From positions 1 through 64,000 of the forward strand of contig QCCT01000005.1 of NCBI GenBank assembly GCA_003281165.1: a stretch of 64,000 nt of DNA, given 5' to 3'. Shown here piece by piece: positions 42,769-52,831 of this stretch. Each line of letters opens with the position of its first letter. Position 1 is the stretch's first letter. Both the position numbers and the translations under genes were made by a program. A model generated the notes under the pieces. The model ran no database searches. It saw only the letters and a program-made list of their open reading frames with translations, and was not told the origin of the DNA. This stretch comes from Prochlorococcus sp. AG-347-M18. Lineage in GTDB: Bacteria; Cyanobacteriota; Cyanobacteriia; PCC-6307; Cyanobiaceae.

Positions 42769-44193
42769 ATGCCAAAATTTGAAAAATTAACTTTACCTAA
42801 TGAAGGAGAGATAATAACTTTTAATCAAGGCAAACCTAATGTCCCTAATAATCCAATTGTCCCTTTTATTAGGGGAGATGGCACTGGAGTTGATATTTGG
42901 CCTGCAACTCAAATCGTTCTTGATTCAGCTATTAAAAAAAGCTATGGAGATGCAAGAAAAATTAATTGGTTTAAAGTCTATGCAGGCGATGAAGCTTGTG
43001 AACTTTATGGAACATATAACTACCTCCCTCAAGATACTATTGAGGCAATCAAACACTTTGGTGTAGCCATCAAAGGTCCTCTAACGACTCCCATCGGTGG
43101 AGGTATTAGATCTCTTAATGTTGCACTAAGGCAGATATTTGATTTATATAGCTGTGTTAGACCATGCAAATATTATTCAGGAACTCCAAGCCCCCACAAA
43201 AATCCCCAAAATTTAGATGTTATTGTTTATAGAGAAAATACTGAAGATATATACATGGGGATTGAATGGGAAGCGGAGGATAATAATTGTCTTGAATTAA
43301 TTAATCATTTAAATAACGTTGTCATACCAAAAAGTAAAAATTTAAAAAATAGATCTATACCAGACGGATCAGGTATTGGAATAAAACCTGTGAGTAAAAT
43401 TGGTAGCCAAAGGCATATTAGAAAAGCTATTGAACATGCCAAAAGATTATCTGGAGATAAAAGGCATGTGACTCTTGTACATAAAGGGAATATTATGAAA
43501 TATACAGAAGGCGCATTTAGAGATTGGGGATATGAATTAGCAGTAAATGAATTTAGAGAAGATTGCATTACAGAAAGAGAAAGCTGGATTTTAGATAATA
43601 TTCAGAAAAATCCAGAAATTACAATTGAAAATAATGCTCGAAAAATTGAACCAGGTTTTGACAAGCTTACAAATAACAAAAAAGCATTCATTTGCGAAGA
43701 AATTAAAGAAGTTATTGCATCAATATCAAATTCTCACGGAGATGGGAAATGGAGAGAACTTATTCTTGTTGATGATCGGATAGCTGATAGTATTTTTCAA
43801 CAAATTCAAACTAGACCTCAAGAATATTCAATTCTTGCAACCTTAAATCTAAATGGAGATTACGTTTCTGATGCAGCTGCAGCAATTGTTGGTGGCCTAG
43901 GTATGGCTCCCGGTGCAAATATTGGAGATAATGCAGCAATTTTCGAAGCTACTCACGGTACTGCGCCAAAACATGCAGGTTTAAATAAGATTAATCCAGG
44001 CTCAGTAATTCTTAGTGGTGTAATGATGCTGGAATATTTTGGTTGGGATGAGGCAGCTAACTTAATTACTAATGGTTTAAGTAAGGCAATAGAGCAAAAA
44101 AAAGTAACCTATGATCTAGCGCGTTTAATGGAACCAAAAGTAGAACCCTTATCCTGCAGCAGTTTTGCTGAAGAAATTATTTCAAATTTCTAA
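42769..44193 (+). CDS. icd: NADP-dependent isocitrate dehydrogenase
   Basis: Makes 2-oxoglutarate, the carbon skeleton for ammonium assimilation. 474 residues with IPFIRGDGTGVDIWPAT read as PVIPFIRGDGTG-type start, the substrate motif GGGIRSLNVALRQ, YRENTEDIYMGIEWEAE, VHKGNIMKYTEGAFRDWGYE and GDYVSDAAAAIVGGLG, GTAPKHAG. Long C-terminal form typical of cyanobacteria. Converges on the next gene with a 17-base overlap. Confidence 0.96.
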   Translation: MPKFEKLTLPNEGEIITFNQGKPNVPNNPIVPFIRGDGTGVDIWPATQIVLDSAIKKSYGDARKINWFKVYAGDEACELYGTYNYLPQDTIEAIKHFGVAIKGPLTTPIGGGIRSLNVALRQIFDLYSCVRPCKYYSGTPSPHKNPQNLDVIVYRENTEDIYMGIEWEAEDNNCLELINHLNNVVIPKSKNLKNRSIPDGSGIGIKPVSKIGSQRHIRKAIEHAKRLSGDKRHVTLVHKGNIMKYTEGAFRDWGYELAVNEFREDCITERESWILDNIQKNPEITIENNARKIEPGFDKLTNNKKAFICEEIKEVIASISNSHGDGKWRELILVDDRIADSIFQQIQTRPQEYSILATLNLNGDYVSDAAAAIVGGLGMAPGANIGDNAAIFEATHGTAPKHAGLNKINPGSVILSGVMMLEYFGWDEAANLITNGLSKAIEQKKVTYDLARLMEPKVEPLSCSSFAEEIISNF

Positions 44194-45544
44194 TTTTAAA
44201 ATTATTTTTATTTTCAAAAACTTTCCAAATATTAACTAGTGAATCTTTAGTGCCAATGTTTCCAGGATGAGTAACAATGGGAAGTTTTTCGCCATTTTTT
44301 AGGTCGTAAGTCACCACTGAAATGCCAGTTAAAATCTGTCCTTCAAGATAAACATAATCTGCATTAAGTCCTTTACTAAGAATCCAATTTGTTGTTATTC
44401 CACCTTTTGAAATCAAATATCCTATTTCATACTTCAAATCTGCAACTAATTCAGCAATAAAACAAGCAAGTAAATTGTAAAAATTAAATAGTTCAGAAGA
44501 ATCTAAAGACATAAATTTTCTTGAAGTAAACAAAACAGGAGTTTTTCCTTTCTCGAAAGAAAATCTAATTTCTTTTAATAATTTATTTTTAAACAAATTC
44601 CTTAGCTTCTGATTATTATCTTTTGAAATAATTTTAAAGAATTCAAGAACATCTAATTCAACTGGATTACAATTACTTATCTCTAATAAATTATTCAATT
44701 GGATTGTTGAAAGTTCTACATAAGATCCAACAATTATCAGTCCTGGAAGAAAACTCTTTTCTTTATTTCTTATTCTTAAATTAGAGAAAAATATTTCACT
44801 CTGAGAGACACTTTTTTTCTCAGAAATTGAACTTATAAAACTTGCTGCAGTTCGAAAAAGGAATTTTTTTTGTTTAATTAATTTTTTAATTACTAAAGAA
44901 AATTTTTTTAGTTGAGAATAATTTTCTACATCTACAACTACATGTTTATTATTCTTCAAGTTATTTAGTGTTTTAAAAACAATATTATTTTCTTCTTCAT
45001 TTAAAATCTCGATATCTGACAATAAAAGATTTTGAATATCTTCAAAATTTATTTGCGATTTACTCTGCTGAAATAAAAGATTTTTGACATTACTTGTCTC
45101 ATATCCAAAAATTTTATCTGTTGCAAAAATTGTTTGACTAATAGGAGTTTTATCAACAAAATGAGATCCATTAATTGTTAATCTTTTACCCTCAATGAAA
45201 GCTGGAATATGAAAAGTAGCATCAAATGGACCTAGGCAACTATTTAGAGTAATTGGCTCTAAAAAGTTATGTCCTCGAAGAGTAGAGTCTCCTCTACTTA
45301 TAAAAATAATTTCTTCTTCACAAGCTTGAGAAGTAATTACAGTCTTAAGATTTTTGCAAATTTCCTCTATTGTTAATTTCGCATCATTTTCCGATAGTGA
45401 CCTTGTATTAGCCAAAATAAAAAATAAATTTGATTTAGATTCAAAACCTTTAGCTAAAGTTGCGCAGTCCCACTTAAGCATTAATAAGCAATCGTGAACA
45501 GTTTGAGAGCCTGTGGGATCATCATCTATAACTACAAATTTCAT
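44177..45544 (-). CDS. Four-carbon acid sugar kinase family protein (DUF1537)
   Basis: 455 residues. N-terminal MKFVVIDDDPTGSQTVHDCLLML and FISRGDSTLRGHNFLE are the hallmark of the two-domain DUF1537 kinases, which phosphorylate four-carbon acid sugars such as threonate or related compounds. The C-terminal nucleotide-binding half has LISKGGITTNWILSKGL and a final VTHPGNIGTKDSLVNIW. Substrate here is unknown; no partner isomerase or aldolase is adjacent. It starts 13 bases after the mutarotase-like gene begins its opposite end, with both on the same strand. Confidence 0.88.
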   Translation of the reverse strand: MKFVVIDDDPTGSQTVHDCLLMLKWDCATLAKGFESKSNLFFILANTRSLSENDAKLTIEEICKNLKTVITSQACEEEIIFISRGDSTLRGHNFLEPITLNSCLGPFDATFHIPAFIEGKRLTINGSHFVDKTPISQTIFATDKIFGYETSNVKNLLFQQSKSQINFEDIQNLLLSDIEILNEEENNIVFKTLNNLKNNKHVVVDVENYSQLKKFSLVIKKLIKQKKFLFRTAASFISSISEKKSVSQSEIFFSNLRIRNKEKSFLPGLIIVGSYVELSTIQLNNLLEISNCNPVELDVLEFFKIISKDNNQKLRNLFKNKLLKEIRFSFEKGKTPVLFTSRKFMSLDSSELFNFYNLLACFIAELVADLKYEIGYLISKGGITTNWILSKGLNADYVYLEGQILTGISVVTYDLKNGEKLPIVTHPGNIGTKDSLVNIWKVFENKNNFKIRNLK

Positions 45545-45557
45545 AAGTATTGCAAAA

Positions 45558-46412
45558 TTACTTAAGAGATTTTATTTGTATTGAGGCATTTAACCTTTTA
45601 CTATCATTTGAAGGAATCATAATATTTCTAAATCCATCAACAAAAGAATTTCGGGGACTAGTCCAAGGTTCGAGACATATCATTCTTCGTGGAGGATCAC
45701 TCCAAATAATGCCTAAATCAAATGGATATGGATGATTTAAAGTTACCGCTCTTTTAAAAATTTTATCTCGAAAAGAGCTTCTACCAGAAGTATACATAAG
45801 AAGATCAACTCCTGAATTAATTTTGTTTAATTCATCCAAAGTATTACTTATAGTATTTCTTTCTTGATCCTGACAATTAAGTGGATTATCAACAAACTCT
45901 AAATTTTTGAAATCTGAAATATTAAAATAAGGATGCAAACCAAAATTAACAGGCATAGCAAAGTCTGTTTTGTTGTGGATTGTAATTTGAAATTCTAAAG
46001 AGTTGATTTTTAAGTTAACTTCTATTTTTAGCTCGAAATCGAAAGGATAATATTTTTTGGTTTTTTTAGATGCATTTAGGAATAAGCATAAAAATTTTTC
46101 ATTTTCATTGAAGGAGTATTGCCATTGCGAATCCCTAGCGAAACCATGTTGTGGTAATTGCAAATAACCATCTCCAAATACTGAACTAGAGGTATTGAGA
46201 TTTCCACAAATTGGAAACAAGATTGGAATGCCTCCCCTAATACTTTTTGTTTTGTCCATAAATCTTGTTTCATCAAAATAAAGTATTTCATTACCATCCG
46301 AAACCCAATTTGTAATAACGCCTCCTCTTTTAGGGCAAAATTTAATGTAATTATTTTTATCTAATTGAAAGACAAAAATTCCTTGGTCCTTATTATATAA
46401 TTCAAGTTTCAC
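45558..46412 (-). CDS. Aldose-1-epimerase-like (hexose-6-phosphate epimerase type)
   Basis: 284 residues of the galactose mutarotase superfamily. Motifs: SIRGGIPILFPICGN, LPQHGFARDSQW (with the catalytic-type histidine), FGLHPYFNISD, RRMICLEPWTSPRNSF. This pattern fits the YeaD/hexose-6-phosphate mutarotase group. It lies beside glgP and the DUF1537 kinase in a sugar-handling neighbourhood. Substrate is inferred only. Confidence 0.87.
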   Translation of the reverse strand: MKLELYNKDQGIFVFQLDKNNYIKFCPKRGGVITNWVSDGNEILYFDETRFMDKTKSIRGGIPILFPICGNLNTSSSVFGDGYLQLPQHGFARDSQWQYSFNENEKFLCLFLNASKKTKKYYPFDFELKIEVNLKINSLEFQITIHNKTDFAMPVNFGLHPYFNISDFKNLEFVDNPLNCQDQERNTISNTLDELNKINSGVDLLMYTSGRSSFRDKIFKRAVTLNHPYPFDLGIIWSDPPRRMICLEPWTSPRNSFVDGFRNIMIPSNDSKRLNASIQIKSLK

Positions 46413-46421
46413 TATTATTAC

Positions 46422-47321
46422 TTAAAGAGAATCAACCCAATCCAAAATATGCTGATTAACTAATTCAGGCATCTCATCATGAGGACAATGTCCTGCATCA
46501 AGAATAATTTCTTTTGTATTCTTTGGTGTAAATTTTTTATATAGATTTCTTTTTTTTGGAGTGTTCATCCATGGATCTTTCCCTCCCCAGAGAAGTAATA
46601 ATGGTGCATTTAGTCTTTCGAATAGCTTATCCAACGGCAATCCCTGAGGACCTGATGGGTTAAATACACTTCTAAAAACATTAAAAGCTCCGAAATCTAG
46701 AGAAGGCTTCCTTATTGACTCAACTAAAAAATCATCAACATTTTTTTTATCTACATAAACTTGATTCAAAGTTTTTTTAATATTTTTTGGATTTCTCATA
46801 TTCTCAAAAATCAAACGTTGAAGAACAATATTTTTCAAAAATATGCCAGCAACTGTTTCAATTGAAGTTTGAAACATATTCTTTTTGATAGTTTTTTCTT
46901 CACTAAAATATCCAGCAGCATTAAGTAAGATCACTCCGGCGTTTAGCTCATTTAATTCTGCACCAGCTGCTAATGCGGCGTAACCACCTAATGAATTTCC
47001 AACAACAATTGTAGGTTTTTTTATTTTCTCTTTTACATAAGCGACAACCTGATCTTTCCATAAAGATCCTGAGTATTCGACGTCTTGAGGCTTAGGACTT
47101 TTTCCAAAACCTAGTAAATCCATAGCATGAACTTCGTATTTTGTACTCAAAACAGGGATATTAAATCTCCAATGATCCGTAGAAGCACCGAAACCATGAA
47201 TTAATAAAATTGCACATTCTTTTAATGTTTGCTCGGGCTTAGCGGAAACTGTATGAATTGGGTAATTTAAAAAATTCCAGTTATAATTTACATCACTATT
47301 TATCAGAGCTGACTTTTCCAT
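46422..47321 (-). CDS. Alpha/beta-hydrolase fold protein
   Basis: 299 residues. Oxyanion region LIHGFGASTDHWRFN, nucleophile elbow VVGNSLGGYAALAAG (serine), acid in LWGGKDPW and catalytic histidine in DAGHCPHDEMPELV. A lid region lies between about 150 and 220. Such proteins in cyanobacteria are often annotated as possible hydrolases or pheophytinase-like enzymes. Specificity cannot be read here. Confidence 0.88.
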   Translation of the reverse strand: MEKSALINSDVNYNWNFLNYPIHTVSAKPEQTLKECAILLIHGFGASTDHWRFNIPVLSTKYEVHAMDLLGFGKSPKPQDVEYSGSLWKDQVVAYVKEKIKKPTIVVGNSLGGYAALAAGAELNELNAGVILLNAAGYFSEEKTIKKNMFQTSIETVAGIFLKNIVLQRLIFENMRNPKNIKKTLNQVYVDKKNVDDFLVESIRKPSLDFGAFNVFRSVFNPSGPQGLPLDKLFERLNAPLLLLWGGKDPWMNTPKKRNLYKKFTPKNTKEIILDAGHCPHDEMPELVNQHILDWVDSL

Positions 47322-47364
47322 TCATTGAAAATTTTATCTTAATTGATTCTAATAAACTTATTCC

Positions 47365-48732
47365 CTAAAGAAGACCCACAGGATCAGCTGCAACATCATC
47401 TGAAATTTTATTTCCATCATTTGGGGGCTTATCTTTTAGAACAATTCTTAAGAGTACAGGTGCAAGAAATGTAGTTCCGATAACCATTAATAAAATAGCT
47501 GCTTCAAGAGAAGGAGTTAATAACTTAGCGCTTGTTCCTAGCCCAAGAAAAATTAAACCAACCTCTCCTCTAGGCATCATACCCAAACCAACAACTAATC
47601 TATTTGTAGGTTTATCACTTGAAAATACCCATCCGGCTGCAATTTTCCCAATAATCGCAACAACTAATAAAAATCCTGCAACTACAAGAGCTGATCTGCT
47701 TGTTGGATCAAGTGGATTAATAACAGATAAATCCATTCCAGCTCCAACTAATACAAAGAAAATAGTTGCGAATAAAGAAACCAAAGGTAAAACAGATTGT
47801 TGTATTGCATGATTATTTTTAGAACTACTAAGAATCAATCCAGCTGCAAAAGCCCCTAAAGCTGCTTCCAATCCAATTGCTGTTGCCACGAAACAACACA
47901 ATACAAGTATCACAAAAGAAGCCACCACCACGGCTCCAGGAGCCTTTAATCTATCTAATAACCAATCAAAACCTGGAGCAGCTGTTCTACTCAATGCAAT
48001 AGCAGCAATAACAAACACTACAGCTGCTGCAACTAATTTAATAATAGGAGCAATTTCTAAAGTACCACCGGCAGCAAGGGCGACTACAACTGCCAGAATA
48101 ACAATTCCCAAAATATCGTCTAACACTGCTGCACCAATAACAATCTGTCCTTCTCTAGTTTTCAAATATCCCAATTCTCCGAAAACACTTGCAGTAATTC
48201 CTATACTTGTGGCTGTCATAGATGCTCCCGCAAAAACTGCTGGAATTAGATCTACTTGGAAAATAAACATTAATCCAAGAGTTCCAAACGCAAACGGTAA
48301 AATTACGCCAGCCATAGCAACAGTAAAAGCCTGAGCACCGACAGCAACCAATTCCTCTAACTCACTTTCTAAGCCTGTTAAAAATAAAAGTGCATATAAA
48401 CCAAGTGTTGCTACTGCCTGAAGCGATGGAAAACTTTCGAAATAAACATCAGGGACAGCTTCTGGGGGAATTGAAGCTAGTGAACTAATAACATTTACAA
48501 GTCCCTCATTTAGTTCCGTTCCAGCTGAAGGCGGTATCAATAAATGGAATCCAGATGCCCCTATTACAACCCCTGCGAGAAGCTCGCCTACTATGGTTGG
48601 CAAACTAAGTCTTACTAATACTTCTGCTAATGCTCTTGCAGCTAAAAATATCAATAGAAACCTTATAACTCCTATTAACGTTTCAGCAACTTCTAAATCA
48701 TGTGCACTTAATTCAGCAAGTAAAGAGTACAT
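47365..48732 (-). CDS. CPA2-family Na+/H+ (cation/proton) antiporter
   Basis: 455 residues, about 12-13 membrane helices. Family signs are LPTIVGELLAGVVIGASG, LFLTGLESELEELVAVG, the acidic pair in GAAVLDDILGIVILAVV, and GLGMMPRGEVGLIFLGLG. There is no C-terminal TrkA/RCK regulatory domain. It would exchange sodium for protons across the plasma or thylakoid membrane. Divergent from glgP over 151 bases. Confidence 0.9.
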   Translation of the reverse strand: MYSLLAELSAHDLEVAETLIGVIRFLLIFLAARALAEVLVRLSLPTIVGELLAGVVIGASGFHLLIPPSAGTELNEGLVNVISSLASIPPEAVPDVYFESFPSLQAVATLGLYALLFLTGLESELEELVAVGAQAFTVAMAGVILPFAFGTLGLMFIFQVDLIPAVFAGASMTATSIGITASVFGELGYLKTREGQIVIGAAVLDDILGIVILAVVVALAAGGTLEIAPIIKLVAAAVVFVIAAIALSRTAAPGFDWLLDRLKAPGAVVVASFVILVLCCFVATAIGLEAALGAFAAGLILSSSKNNHAIQQSVLPLVSLFATIFFVLVGAGMDLSVINPLDPTSRSALVVAGFLLVVAIIGKIAAGWVFSSDKPTNRLVVGLGMMPRGEVGLIFLGLGTSAKLLTPSLEAAILLMVIGTTFLAPVLLRIVLKDKPPNDGNKISDDVAADPVGLL

Positions 48733-48883
48733 TTAAGTGTAAAAAAATAAACTACCTAATTGGAAGATAGTTTATTGAGGGCCCACTTTAAGAAATATGT
48801 AAGAAAAAAGCAAAAATACTCAACAAGTGTGGATCTGAAGTTACAACAAAGAAATTTTCTAAAAAATAGCTATTGTCTGTTAT

Positions 48884-51430
48884 ATGTCCAATCCAATGAA
48901 TTCCAACGAACCCTTCGATCTACGTTTGCCTACCCCTGGCTGCTACTTAGATCCTGAGAAAGCTGGCATGGATTCTGATGCTGTTTTCCAAGGAATGACG
49001 GCCCATCTCTTTTATACTCTTGGAAAGTTAGCTACTTCTGCAAGTCCTCATGACTTGTATATGGCTTTAAGTTACGCAGTCAAAGATAGGCTAATGACAA
49101 GATATTTAGCCAGTCAGGAAGTTATAAGGAAGAAACCACAAAAAACTGTAGCCTACTTATCAGCAGAATTTTTAATAGGTCCTCAATTAAGTAATAATCT
49201 TCTCAATCTCGGAATAACTCAAGAGGCAGAAGATGCCTTAAAGAGATTTGGGATTGAATCATTGTCAACAATTCTTGAGGTTGAAGAAGAGCCTGGATTA
49301 GGTAATGGTGGGCTTGGAAGACTAGCAGCTTGTTATATGGAATCATTAGCTTCTCTACAAGTTCCAGCCGTTGGTTATGGTATTCGATATGAATTTGGTA
49401 TATTCAATCAGTTAATTAGAGATGGTTGGCAAGTTGAAGTAACAGATAAATGGTTAAAAGGTGGATGGCCATGGGAACTTCCCCAACCCGACGAATCATG
49501 TTTCGTTGGTTTTGGAGGCAGAACTGAAAGTTATAGAGATGATAAAGGTAACTACAGATCAAGATGGATCCCTTCAGAACATGCAATTGGAGTTCCTCAT
49601 GATGTTCCAGTTTTAGGATACAGAGTCAATACATGCGACAGATTAAGATTATGGAGAGCTGATGCAACAGAAAGTTTTGACTTTTATGCGTTTAATATCG
49701 GCGATTATTATGGTGCAGTTGAAGAAAAAGTTGCTTCTGAAACTCTTTCAAAAGTTTTATATCCAAATGATGGGACTGACGAAGGCAGAAGATTAAGACT
49801 GAAACAACAACACTTTTTTGTAAGTTGTTCTCTTCAGGATATGTTAAGAAGCCTTGAAAAAAGATCAATACCAATAACGGAATTCCCTAAGCATTGGACA
49901 GTCCAATTGAATGATACCCATCCTGCTATTGCAGTTGCAGAATTAATGAGACTTCTTATTGACCAATATCAAATAGGTTGGGATAAAGCTTGGAATATAA
50001 CCACCTCCTCAGTTGCTTATACCAATCACACATTACTTCCAGAAGCTTTAGAGAAATGGGATTTAGGTTTATTTAATGATCTTCTTCCTCGTCATTTAGA
50101 AATTATTTATGAAATTAATTGGAGATTTCTACAACAATTAAGACTACGTTATCCTGGTGATGACAAAATCCTTCAAAAACTCTCAATAATTGATGAAGAA
50201 GGCTCCAAATCAGTTCGGATGGCTCACTTGGCTACAATTGGTGCTCATCATATAAATGGTGTGGCAGCTCTTCACTCAGATCTAATAAAAAGACAACTTC
50301 TTCCTGAATTCGCAGAACTATGGCCTGAAAAATTTACAAATGTAACTAATGGGGTTACTCCAAGAAGATGGGTTGCTCTATCTAACCCATCATTATCTAA
50401 CCTTCTAGAAGAAGAAGTTGGTCCCAATTGGATAACAAATATGGATCTTCTTCAGAAGTTAGAAGAAAAAAAAGATGACAACAACTTTTTACAAAAATTC
50501 GAAGAAAGTAAATTAAATGGCAAAAGAAAATTAGCTAGTTTTATCCACTCAAAAACTGGCATACTTGTAGATCCCTCAAGTTTATTTGATGTTCAAGTAA
50601 AAAGAATTCATCAATATAAAAGGCAACATTTAAACGCCCTACAAATCATTGCTCAGTATTTAAGAATCAAAAATGGTACAAACAAGTATGAAGTTCCAAG
50701 AACAATAATATTTGGAGGTAAGGCTGCACCAGGATACTTTATGGCAAAGTTAATGATTCGATTCATTAATGGTATTGCTGATGTAGTTAATTCTGATCCA
50801 GATATGGATGGTTTATTAAGGGTTGTTTTTCTACCAGACTATAACGTTAAACTTGGTGAAATAGTTTATCCAGCGACGGATCTTTCAGAACAAATTTCAA
50901 CTGCTGGAAAAGAAGCATCTGGAACTGGAAATATGAAGTTTGCCATGAATGGAGCGTTAACTATTGGAACCTTAGATGGAGCCAATGTGGAATTAAGAGA
51001 TCTTGTAAAAAAAGAGAATTTCTTTCTTTTTGGTAAAACTGAAAGCGAAATTATGGATTTAAAAAATAATAATTACTCCCCCAAAACTTTTATTGAGCAA
51101 TGCCCAGAACTTAAAGAGGTAATACGACTAATTGAAATTGGGCACTTTAGCAATGGTGATAAAGAATTATTTAAACCTTTATTAAATAGCTTGACTGGAC
51201 ATGATCCATTTTTTGTTATGGCTGACTTTGAAGACTACTTAAATAAACAAGATGTAGTAAGTAAATACTGGAATAATAAAAAATCTTGGAATAAAATGGC
51301 ACTACTAAATACTGCTAGATCAGGATATTTTTCTTCAGATAGATCTATTAGAGAATACTGTAAATCTATTTGGAAAGTTTCACCAATGCCAGTTGAAATT
51401 ACTTGCGATGTCGAAGAATTAACTAATTAA
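48884..51430 (+). CDS. glgP: Glycogen phosphorylase
   Basis: Releases glucose-1-phosphate from glycogen at night. 848 residues, full length. Seen: YLSAEFLIGPQLSNNLLNLG, EPGLGNGGLGRLAACYMESLAS, QLNDTHPAIAVAELMRLL, VKRIHQYKRQHLNAL, and the PLP-lysine region STAGKEASGTGNMKFAMNGALT. The ATG at 48884 gives a family-like start. Its 3' end overlaps a convergent small gene by 8 bases. Confidence 0.97.
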   Translation: MSNPMNSNEPFDLRLPTPGCYLDPEKAGMDSDAVFQGMTAHLFYTLGKLATSASPHDLYMALSYAVKDRLMTRYLASQEVIRKKPQKTVAYLSAEFLIGPQLSNNLLNLGITQEAEDALKRFGIESLSTILEVEEEPGLGNGGLGRLAACYMESLASLQVPAVGYGIRYEFGIFNQLIRDGWQVEVTDKWLKGGWPWELPQPDESCFVGFGGRTESYRDDKGNYRSRWIPSEHAIGVPHDVPVLGYRVNTCDRLRLWRADATESFDFYAFNIGDYYGAVEEKVASETLSKVLYPNDGTDEGRRLRLKQQHFFVSCSLQDMLRSLEKRSIPITEFPKHWTVQLNDTHPAIAVAELMRLLIDQYQIGWDKAWNITTSSVAYTNHTLLPEALEKWDLGLFNDLLPRHLEIIYEINWRFLQQLRLRYPGDDKILQKLSIIDEEGSKSVRMAHLATIGAHHINGVAALHSDLIKRQLLPEFAELWPEKFTNVTNGVTPRRWVALSNPSLSNLLEEEVGPNWITNMDLLQKLEEKKDDNNFLQKFEESKLNGKRKLASFIHSKTGILVDPSSLFDVQVKRIHQYKRQHLNALQIIAQYLRIKNGTNKYEVPRTIIFGGKAAPGYFMAKLMIRFINGIADVVNSDPDMDGLLRVVFLPDYNVKLGEIVYPATDLSEQISTAGKEASGTGNMKFAMNGALTIGTLDGANVELRDLVKKENFFLFGKTESEIMDLKNNNYSPKTFIEQCPELKEVIRLIEIGHFSNGDKELFKPLLNSLTGHDPFFVMADFEDYLNKQDVVSKYWNNKKSWNKMALLNTARSGYFSSDRSIREYCKSIWKVSPMPVEITCDVEELTN

Positions 51431-51875
51431 TATTTTTCTTATCTGTTGAATCTGGAGTTTGATGAAATAATCTATTTAAAATTAATCTATCCATATTTAA
51501 TGGGTCGGGAGCTAATTCATTAGCAATTTCTTTAAATTTTGATTCAATATTGTTTGAAATTTTTGTTTCAAAGATTCTTTCCATTAATGCTTCAATTGAA
51601 TATAAATAGGCATTAACATTTTCAAGCTCATCTAAAGCTTCAGTAATTTCTGTATCAGAAATATGTTTTTCTTTACTATTATCTTCATTTGATTCTCTTT
51701 CAGATAATTCTTTCTGAAGCTCATAAGTAACCTTAGTACAAAGAGTTCTAAAAGATTGAATAGATGCCCAGTTTAATTCTTGTTGATGCTTAAAAGTAGG
51801 AAATTCTCTAATAAGACGATCATGCTCTTTATAAAATCTCTGACAATCAGAGCATTGACAAGGTTCTTCAGCCAA
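51423..51875 (-). CDS. Hypothetical protein with N-terminal CxCxxC
   Basis: 150 residues. Begins MAEEPCQCSDCQRFYKEH, a three-cysteine cluster that might bind metal; the rest is helical and charged (EITEALDELENVNAYLYSIEALMERIF). No signal peptide or membrane segment. I do not recognise a family. It follows the 110-residue gene on the same strand by 31 bases. Confidence 0.62.
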   Translation of the reverse strand: MAEEPCQCSDCQRFYKEHDRLIREFPTFKHQQELNWASIQSFRTLCTKVTYELQKELSERESNEDNSKEKHISDTEITEALDELENVNAYLYSIEALMERIFETKISNNIESKFKEIANELAPDPLNMDRLILNRLFHQTPDSTDKKNIN

Positions 51876-51906
51876 AAGAAAATTTAATTCTTTTTATATC
51901 ATCTCA

Positions 51907-52239
51907 CTATTTGGGCAAAATTGTAGGACCATCCAATAATTCGTCATTTTCATCAAGTGAATCTGGACTATCTGGTAAAGGTATCTCAATACTAGTAACC
52001 AAATTAATGACATCTCTTAGTCTCATAGAATCAGCAAACCATCCCATTGCTTGCTCGGCATCTCCTCTTTTTTCAGCATCATTTGCTTGATCTTCGTGAG
52101 CTTCCGCCAATAAAGCAAGCCAGCAAAGGCATCTTGCTTGAACTATTGAAAGATCTAAATCATTAGGTTGAGATTTAGAAATGCGATCATGCTCTTGTTG
52201 AATTAAGAGTTTTAAACGCATATCATGTAACTTAGCCAT
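51907..52239 (-). CDS. Small helical conserved hypothetical protein
   Basis: 110 residues: MAKLHDMRLKLLIQQEHDR, then ARCLCWLALLAEAHEDQAND and GDAEQAMGWFADSMRLRDVINL, a helical-hairpin or TPR-like arrangement, and an acidic tail. No known family is recognised. It lies next to tRNA-Arg(CCT) on the same strand. Confidence 0.62.
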   Translation of the reverse strand: MAKLHDMRLKLLIQQEHDRISKSQPNDLDLSIVQARCLCWLALLAEAHEDQANDAEKRGDAEQAMGWFADSMRLRDVINLVTSIEIPLPDSPDSLDENDELLDGPTILPK

Positions 52240-52317
52240 AAAAGATTTATTACTAACTATACGCTAGCTAGAGAGTAGCAAGTTTGCACACATACTACAT
52301 ATAGTTTTTTATTTTTA

Positions 52318-52391
<74 letters not shown>

Positions 52392-52428
52392 AATAGGTGA
52401 TTTTTAGAGTATTAAGTACTATGCTAAA

Positions 52429-52808
52429 TGAAAGCAGGAGAGGCAATCGCAAGAAAGTTTTATTTTGTTTCCAAAATAAAACTTTCTTGAGGAAAGTCCG
52501 GGCTCCCACATGGTCAGGCTTGCTGGGTAATTCCCAGTGCGGGTAACCGTGAGGATAGTGCCACAGAAACATACCGCCTAATACTTTATTGTATGGCAAG
52601 GGTGCAATGGTGCGGTAAGAGCGCACCAGCAACATTGAGAAGTGTTGGCTAGGTAAACCCCGGCTGGGAGCAAGGCTAGGTAGATTTACGACCATTGCAT
52701 AATCTACTTTTAAGCGCCGCTTGAGACTGTGAAGTAATTCCAGTCCTAGATAGATGATTGCCCATCTTAATTAAGATGAACAGAACCCGGCTTATGACCT
52801 GCTTTCTA
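52429..52808 (+). ncRNA. rnpB: RNase P RNA
   Basis: Catalytic RNA that removes tRNA 5' leaders. The 5' end GAAAGCAGG pairs with CCTGCTTTC at the 3' end (P1). The conserved core GAGGAAAGTCCGGGCTCC follows P3, and the 3' half has GTAAACCCCGGCTGGGAGCAAG and ACAGAACCCGGCTTATG. P3 is extended into a perfect 17-bp AT-rich helix (AAGAAAGTTTTATTTTG, loop TTTC, at 52451-52488). Ends set from P1 pairing, accurate to a few bases. Confidence 0.95.
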
Positions 52809-52831
52809 ATTGTTGTGTTTATTCAAATCAG

